Program-made: the position numbers and the translations under genes
From: Planctomycetota bacterium
GTDB taxonomy: Bacteria; Planctomycetota; Phycisphaerae; UBA1845; Fen-1342
Assembly (NCBI GenBank): GCA_030616465.1
Contig: JAUWXH010000143.1
Location: 1 to 6,033, forward strand
Length of the DNA stretch: 6,033 bases
Reading direction: 5' to 3'
Notes under the pieces: generated by a model
The model's input: the letters and a program-made list of their open reading frames with translations, nothing else
Databases searched by the model: none
What the model was told of the DNA's origin: nothing
In this document: positions 5,110-6,033 of the stretch, piece after piece
Layout: every line of letters starts with the position of its first letter
Numbering within the stretch: position 1 is the stretch's first letter

Positions 5110-5117
5110 GGGCACCC

Positions 5118-6033
5118 CTACCGGTCCACCTCGCCCATGACGATGTCGATGGAGCCGATGAAGGCGGGCATGTCGGCAATCAGGATATTGCGGCAGGCCT
5201 CGCTGCAGATCGAGAGATTGCAGAAACTCGGGCCGCGGGCCTTGAGGCGGTAGGGGATCTTCGAGCCGTCGCCCTCGATGTAAAACCCGAGCTGGCCGCG
5301 CGGGTTTTCGCCCTCGAAATACGCGCTGCCGCTGGGAAGCTTGACGTTGTTGGCCCCCTTGGCCTTTACCGGTCCGTCGGTGGGCATCTGGTCGAGCGCC
5401 TGACGGACGATGCGGACCGACTGCTTCATTTCGAGCAGGCGCATGAAGTAGCGGTTCCAGGAGTCGCCGACCACGATCTTGTGCGGGATGCCGTCGTGCC
5501 CGCCCTCGACGCCGACGGGAACCTCGAAGTCGAAGCGGTCGTAGAAGTCGTAGGGGCGAACCTTGCGCAGGTCCCACTTGGGGCCGGAGGCGCGCAGCAC
5601 CGGGCCGGATAGCCCATACGCAATCGCCCGGTCGGCGGAGATCGTGATGACATCGGCCGTCCGGTTGACGAAGATGTGGTTGAAGCTGAGCAGGTCGTTG
5701 TACTCGTCGATCTTGGGCTCGAAGTAGTCCAGGTACTCGCGGCAACGCTCCTCAAACCCCTCCGGCAAGTCAAAACTCACGCCGCCGGGGAAGATGTACG
5801 AGTACGTCAGCCGGGCCCCGCACATGGCCTCGAACAGGTCCATGATGTACTCGCGCTCACGAAACGCGTAGAGGAAGGGCGTCCACGCGCCCATGTCCGC
5901 GCCGTAGCAGCCGAAGCTGACCAGGTGCGAGGCGATGCGGTTGAGCTCGGCGGCGATGACGCGGATGTAGACGGCTCGCTCGGGCACCTCGATGCCGCAG
6001 AGGCGCTCGACAGCGATGGCGAAGGCGTGGTTG
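5118..6033 (-). CDS. nuoD: NADH-quinone oxidoreductase subunit D (NuoD), N-terminus outside window
   Basis: The last 304 residues of NuoD are visible, about three quarters of a usual length near 400; the start lies beyond the right edge. NuoD is the 49-kDa-type subunit of complex I, in the peripheral arm at the membrane interface. Together with NuoB it forms the quinone-binding cavity, and it descends from the NiFe-hydrogenase large subunit. Family landmarks are VIAAELNRIASHLV, MGAWTPFLYAFREREYIMDL, a GVSFDLP segment, LSFNHIFVNRTADV, GPVLRASG, YFEGENPRGQLGFYIEGDG and the hallmark C-terminal end GSIDIVMGEVDR. The N-terminal part that carries the quinone-site His and Tyr is not in the window. 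Close to the C-terminus three cysteines occur as CNLSICSEAC, which I do not recall as a standard feature. Other nuo genes would be expected upstream, beyond the edge; none follows it here. The internal GTG at 5987 is not the start, because homology continues through it. Confidence 0.95.
   Translation of the reverse strand, partial: NHAFAIAVERLCGIEVPERAVYIRVIAAELNRIASHLVSFGCYGADMGAWTPFLYAFREREYIMDLFEAMCGARLTYSYIFPGGVSFDLPEGFEERCREYLDYFEPKIDEYNDLLSFNHIFVNRTADVITISADRAIAYGLSGPVLRASGPKWDLRKVRPYDFYDRFDFEVPVGVEGGHDGIPHKIVVGDSWNRYFMRLLEMKQSVRIVRQALDQMPTDGPVKAKGANNVKLPSGSAYFEGENPRGQLGFYIEGDGSKIPYRLKARGPSFCNLSICSEACRNILIADMPAFIGSIDIVMGEVDR

Larger units (their letters stand above)
4768..5117. other. 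Spacer between nuoD and the RRM gene
   Basis: These 350 bp hold, in minus-strand order, the nuoD 3' flank with copy B and its palindrome (5117-5001), about 75 bp without recognisable content (5000-4927), and the RRM candidate promoter and leader (4926-4768). Short open frames here run through repeat sequence and lack ribosome binding sites. Confidence 0.65.

Noticed and set aside
4030..5117. CRISPR array
   Set aside because: The repeats are palindromic modules of different sequence and unequal spacing, with no regular repeat-spacer pattern and no cas genes in the window.

Overview
The window is GC-rich bacterial DNA with four protein genes: a CI-type helix-turn-helix regulator (1-448, minus, C-terminus beyond the left edge), a large exported family-2 glycoside hydrolase (802-4029, plus), a small RRM RNA-binding protein with a glycine-rich tail (4450-4767, minus), and the C-terminal three quarters of NuoD from respiratory complex I (5118-6033, minus, N-terminus beyond the right edge). 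The regulator runs off the edge without a stop. The style suggests Planctomycetota, perhaps Phycisphaerae: a big secreted GH2 with extra C-terminal modules, a regulator of a type I associate with that group, and 3' flanks full of short dispersed palindromic repeats. This assignment is inference; no rRNA or marker gene settles it.

Layout. The regulator and the hydrolase are divergent and share a 353-bp control region. It holds two to three tandem 17-bp repeats next to the regulator start and an 8-bp inverted repeat bracketing a weak candidate promoter for the hydrolase. The hydrolase has both catalytic glutamates (E424, E516), an N-terminal sequence that looks like a signal peptide, and nearly 500 residues beyond the TIM barrel. 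Region 4030-4440 is non-coding and contains at least seven hairpins in a row, several of them recognisable dispersed-repeat types. A clear intrinsic terminator for the RRM gene follows at 4414-4437. The RRM gene has a strong ribosome binding site and probably a long structured leader, as is common for cold-inducible RRM genes. Between it and nuoD lies a second repeat-rich stretch.

The most notable structure is a roughly 73-bp element present twice (4061-4133 plus, 5038-5109 minus). Each copy lies within about 35 bp of a stop codon (the hydrolase's and nuoD's) and is oriented with the gene before it. Each leads into a palindrome with the arm core CGTCCGCC/GGCGGACG, although the loops differ. 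This looks like a dispersed 3'-end element. The two copies also bracket the RRM gene as inverted repeats.

Functionally, the genes look like separate units (polysaccharide degradation, RNA binding, respiration, regulation) rather than one pathway. No complete novel multi-gene system can be supported here; the unusual content lies in the repeats and in the hydrolase C-terminal architecture.
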